DNA of 64,000 nt from Mycolicibacterium litorale (GTDB lineage: Bacteria > Actinomycetota > Actinomycetes > Mycobacteriales > Mycobacteriaceae), in NCBI RefSeq assembly GCF_014218295.1, contig NZ_AP023287.1, forward strand, positions 248,001-312,000. Reading direction: 5' to 3'. Below the pieces are notes generated by a model, which was not told the DNA's origin, did not search any database, and saw only the letters and a list, made by a program, of their open reading frames with translations. The position numbers were made by a program, and so were the translations under genes. Of this stretch, positions 62,470-64,000 are shown piece by piece (positions within the stretch are counted from its first letter, which is position 1; every line of letters starts with the position of its first letter).

Positions 62470-62916
62470 TTACTTGTTCTCGATCGCGATCCGCTGCGGC
62501 GCAGCGCCGGCGTAGGCGCCGGTCACCCGGACCGTCAGCACACCGGCGTCGTAGGACGCCGATACGGCGTCGCCGGCGACGTGCTGCGGAAGCCGGAACG
62601 ACCGCCGGAACGAGCCGTACCGCATCTCGCGCAGCGTGCGGCCGTCCTTCTCCTCGCTGCGTTCGTCGCGCCGCTCACCGTGGATGACGAGCTGGCCGTT
62701 GTCGACCTCGACGGTGACGTCCTTGTCGACGTCCACACCGGGCAGTTCCACCCGCACGACCGCGTCCTCGCCGTCCTTGACGATCTCAGCGGCGGGGTTG
62801 AACGCCGGCCGTGCCGCCCCGCCGAACCAGTCCTCGGCGGACGCGGGGCCGAAGAAGTCCCGAACCCAGCGGTCCAGATCCCACGCGGGTCGCACCCGCA
62901 AAGCCACGTTGCTCAT
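62470..62916 (-). CDS. hsp20: Hsp20 small heat-shock protein (Rv0251c/Acr2-like)
   Basis: 148-residue alpha-crystallin-domain chaperone. The core runs from AEIVKDGEDAVVRVELPGVD to YDAGVLTVRVTGAYAG, with the family A-x-x-x-n-G-v-L signature ASYDAGVLTVR. It holds unfolded proteins in soluble oligomers. ATG 62916 follows GAGGAG. The promoter has a HAIR element and a SigH/SigE-like promoter, agreeing with heat and oxidative-stress control of acr2 in M. tuberculosis. Confidence 0.92.
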   Translation of the reverse strand: MSNVALRVRPAWDLDRWVRDFFGPASAEDWFGGAARPAFNPAAEIVKDGEDAVVRVELPGVDVDKDVTVEVDNGQLVIHGERRDERSEEKDGRTLREMRYGSFRRSFRLPQHVAGDAVSASYDAGVLTVRVTGAYAGAAPQRIAIENK

Positions 62917-62969
62917 GTGCTGCTCCTCGTCTCTCGCGACCGGCCCTGCGCCGGTCCGCTGACCTATAG

Positions 62970-62997
62970 AACTTGAGTCGACCTCACTCATGTTCCA
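62970..62997 (-). promoter_or_regulatory. SigH/SigE-type promoter of hsp20 overlapped by an HspR HAIR element
   Basis: On the minus strand TGGAACA (62991-62997) and AGTT (62970-62973) are 17 bases apart, fitting the SigH consensus GGAAYA-N16-17-cGTT. The HAIR sequence CTTGAGT-N7-ACTCAAG is matched at 62972-62992 in 13 of 14 bases (right half ACTCATG on the plus strand). HspR bound here would cover both promoter elements. Confidence 0.7.
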
Positions 62998-63005
62998 GGC
63001 AGCGC

Positions 63006-63022
63006 GTTCGCCGTCGGCGAAC
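63006..63022. repeat. 17-bp near-perfect palindrome after the STAS gene
   Basis: GTTCGCCG (63006-63013) and CGGCGAAC (63015-63022) flank one base. It lies 27 bp after the STAS stop on the minus strand, upstream of hsp20. It may be a weak terminator of the anti-sigma operon or a protein site; no U-run follows. Confidence 0.4.
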
Positions 63023-63049
63023 AGGGACGGTGTGCCGGACGCGGTGGGC

Positions 63050-63379
63050 TCAGGCGTCCGAAGCCGACGGCACCACTTCGGTGGCGACCAGCTCGGTCAC
63101 ACCGCTGACGGTGAGGGAGGACATCAGCAGGTCGTGGGCGATGAGCCGTTGGATGTCGTCGGCTCGGTCGTACAGCACGCTGATGGCGGCGCTGTCGAGA
63201 TACTCCACAGCGCTGACGTCGACGGTCAGGGCCCCCGCCGTGCGGGCGGCGTCCGCGGTGGCGGCGGTGATCGCTTGGCGGAAGGTGTCGATGTTGCTGA
63301 GGTCGATCTCCCCCGCCACGGTCAGGACCTGCGTTCCGTCGTCGCGCTGTGTGCGGTCGAGGCTCAGTGGCGTGGTCAT
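63050..63379 (-). CDS. STAS-domain anti-sigma factor antagonist
   Basis: 109 residues. Strands and helix of the STAS fold are clear: VLTVAGEIDLSNIDTFRQAI and VDVSAVEYLDSAAISVL. The Ser in YLDSAA is the expected phosphorylation site used by the partner kinase. ATG 63379 shares one base with the stop of the upstream HATPase protein (TGATG), so they form a switch pair. It should release a sigma factor (SigF type in mycobacteria) when unphosphorylated. Confidence 0.85.
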   Translation of the reverse strand: MTTPLSLDRTQRDDGTQVLTVAGEIDLSNIDTFRQAITAATADAARTAGALTVDVSAVEYLDSAAISVLYDRADDIQRLIAHDLLMSSLTVSGVTELVATEVVPSASDA

Positions 63380-64000
63380 CAGACGATCCTTGCGGTGAGG
63401 CGAACGGTCGTCCCGTCGGTGCCGTGGTCGATGGCGACGTCGTGCATCAGCGCTTGCATGAGGGTGATCCCCCGGCCGCGGTGGACGTCGGGCTCCGGTT
63501 GCGGAGTCTTCCACGACCCGGTGTCGGATACGACGAGTTCCACCGCGTCGACGAGTGCGGTCGCGCTCAACCTGATCGTGCCGTGCGGGCTGTGGCGGTG
63601 GCCGTGCTCGATCGCGTTGGCGACGGCTTCGCCGGTGGCGACGAGCACGTCCATGGCCTGCACGCGGTTCAACCCCACTCGCTTCAGCCAGCCACGCAAC
63701 GCGTTGCGGGTCGGTGCGAGACGGCTGGCGTGGGCGGGGAAGGTCAGCTCCAGCGGGGCGGGGTGGCGGTAGAGCAGGACCGCGACGTCGTCCTGATAGC
63801 CGCCGGCCGGCGCGAGCCGGGACATGATCGAGTCGGCCAGGTCATCGAGCGTGGACGCGCGCCGGTCCTGCACCAGAGCGGCGGCGCGGGAAATCCCGTG
63901 TTCCAGTGGCAGCCGGCGACGTTCGACCAGACCGTCGGTGTAGAGGAGCAGCGTCGCGCCCGCCGCAAGGGTCACCCGGGCTTCGGGGCGGGCCCAGTCG
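63379..64000 (-). CDS. PP2C (SpoIIE) phosphatase fused to HATPase anti-sigma kinase, 5' end outside window
   Basis: About 207 C-terminal residues are present. The first part is the end of a PP2C/SpoIIE phosphatase (LLLYTDGLVERR and YQDDVAVLLYRH with metal Asp residues). From about 90 residues in, an RsbW-type ATPase follows: N box VANAIEHGH, G1 LVVSDTGSW and G2 GRGITLMQAL. It should control phosphorylation of the STAS protein downstream in both directions. The N-terminus, possibly with sensory domains, lies beyond 64000. Confidence 0.85.
   Translation of the reverse strand, partial: DWARPEARVTLAAGATLLLYTDGLVERRRLPLEHGISRAAALVQDRRASTLDDLADSIMSRLAPAGGYQDDVAVLLYRHPAPLELTFPAHASRLAPTRNALRGWLKRVGLNRVQAMDVLVATGEAVANAIEHGHRHSPHGTIRLSATALVDAVELVVSDTGSWKTPQPEPDVHRGRGITLMQALMHDVAIDHGTDGTTVRLTARIV

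Noticed and set aside
62916..62991. Longer Hsp20 from an ATG at 62991
   Set aside because: This codon lies in the promoter and HAIR element; ATG 62916 has a GAGGAG ribosome site.

Overview
The window is chromosomal DNA from a mycobacterium, most likely a fast-growing Mycolicibacterium-type species. It is strongly GC-rich and its genes are tightly packed. Several blocks match M. tuberculosis gene orders as I remember them: Rv1425-Rv1428c (reordered) at 1.5-7.8 kb, Rv0223c-Rv0228 at 14.2-21.9 kb, Rv0230c, Rv0236c-Rv0237 at 30.8-39.7 kb, and Rv0238 to Rv0251c at 47.9-62.9 kb. Many promoters show a TANNNT -10 box six to eight bases before the start codon, the usual sign of leaderless mycobacterial mRNAs. 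I recognised no tRNA, rRNA, insertion sequence, prophage or CRISPR array.

Layout. 1-1358 is a two-domain acyl-CoA dehydrogenase that appears broken at two places. 1521-7832 holds neutral-lipid genes: two lip-type esterases, a wax ester/diacylglycerol acyltransferase, an acyl-CoA synthetase and an acyltransferase. The last three minus-strand genes form an operon behind a perfect KstR-type box. 7958-13950 is a mixed accessory stretch: a secreted decapeptide-repeat protein, small membrane and stress proteins, arylamine N-acetyltransferase under a MerR-type operator, an AraC-DinB fusion, and a TetR gene preceded by a 43-codon ORF. 14161-21875 is the conserved envelope locus containing aldehyde dehydrogenase, methyltransferase, glycosyltransferase, a membrane protein, PgfA-like and TmaT-like genes (trehalose mycolate export).

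21894-30773 is an accessory cassette inserted into that syntenic order. One minus-strand operon encodes a PotDBCA-type ABC importer, a cupin, an acetylpolyamine-amidohydrolase/HDAC-fold deacetylase, a creatinase-like M24 hydrolase without the usual metal ligands, and an FAD amine oxidase. A divergent TetR gene faces it across an AT-rich operator that covers the operon promoter. It looks like an uptake and breakdown route for an acylated or cyclic amine (ectoine or polyamine class) and is my main candidate for a new system.

30815-39727 returns to conserved genes: lactonase/phosphotriesterase, MFS exporter, AftD, a 57-residue membrane protein, universal stress protein and LpqI. 39740-46121 is a second amine-type operon: glutamine synthetase remnant, APC permease, class III aminotransferase, FluG-like amidohydrolase, and Orn/Lys/Arg decarboxylase. 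Its upstream end is a scar in which a glutamine synthetase fragment, a ThiD-like fragment and a headless class II amidotransferase are joined out of frame.

47002-57276 holds an RpiR regulator, TetR (Rv0238 type), a methyltransferase, and the fatty-acid genes htdX, fabG4, fadA2 and fadE5 with a flavin reductase; the fabG4/fadA2 and fadE5 promoters share a TTAC-N6-GTAA palindrome. 57286-61438 is the succinate dehydrogenase 1 operon with a CRP-like site upstream. The window ends with an isocitrate lyase/PEP mutase family enzyme, an Hsp20 under a HAIR element and SigH/SigE-like promoter, and a STAS plus PP2C/HATPase anti-sigma pair cut by the window edge.
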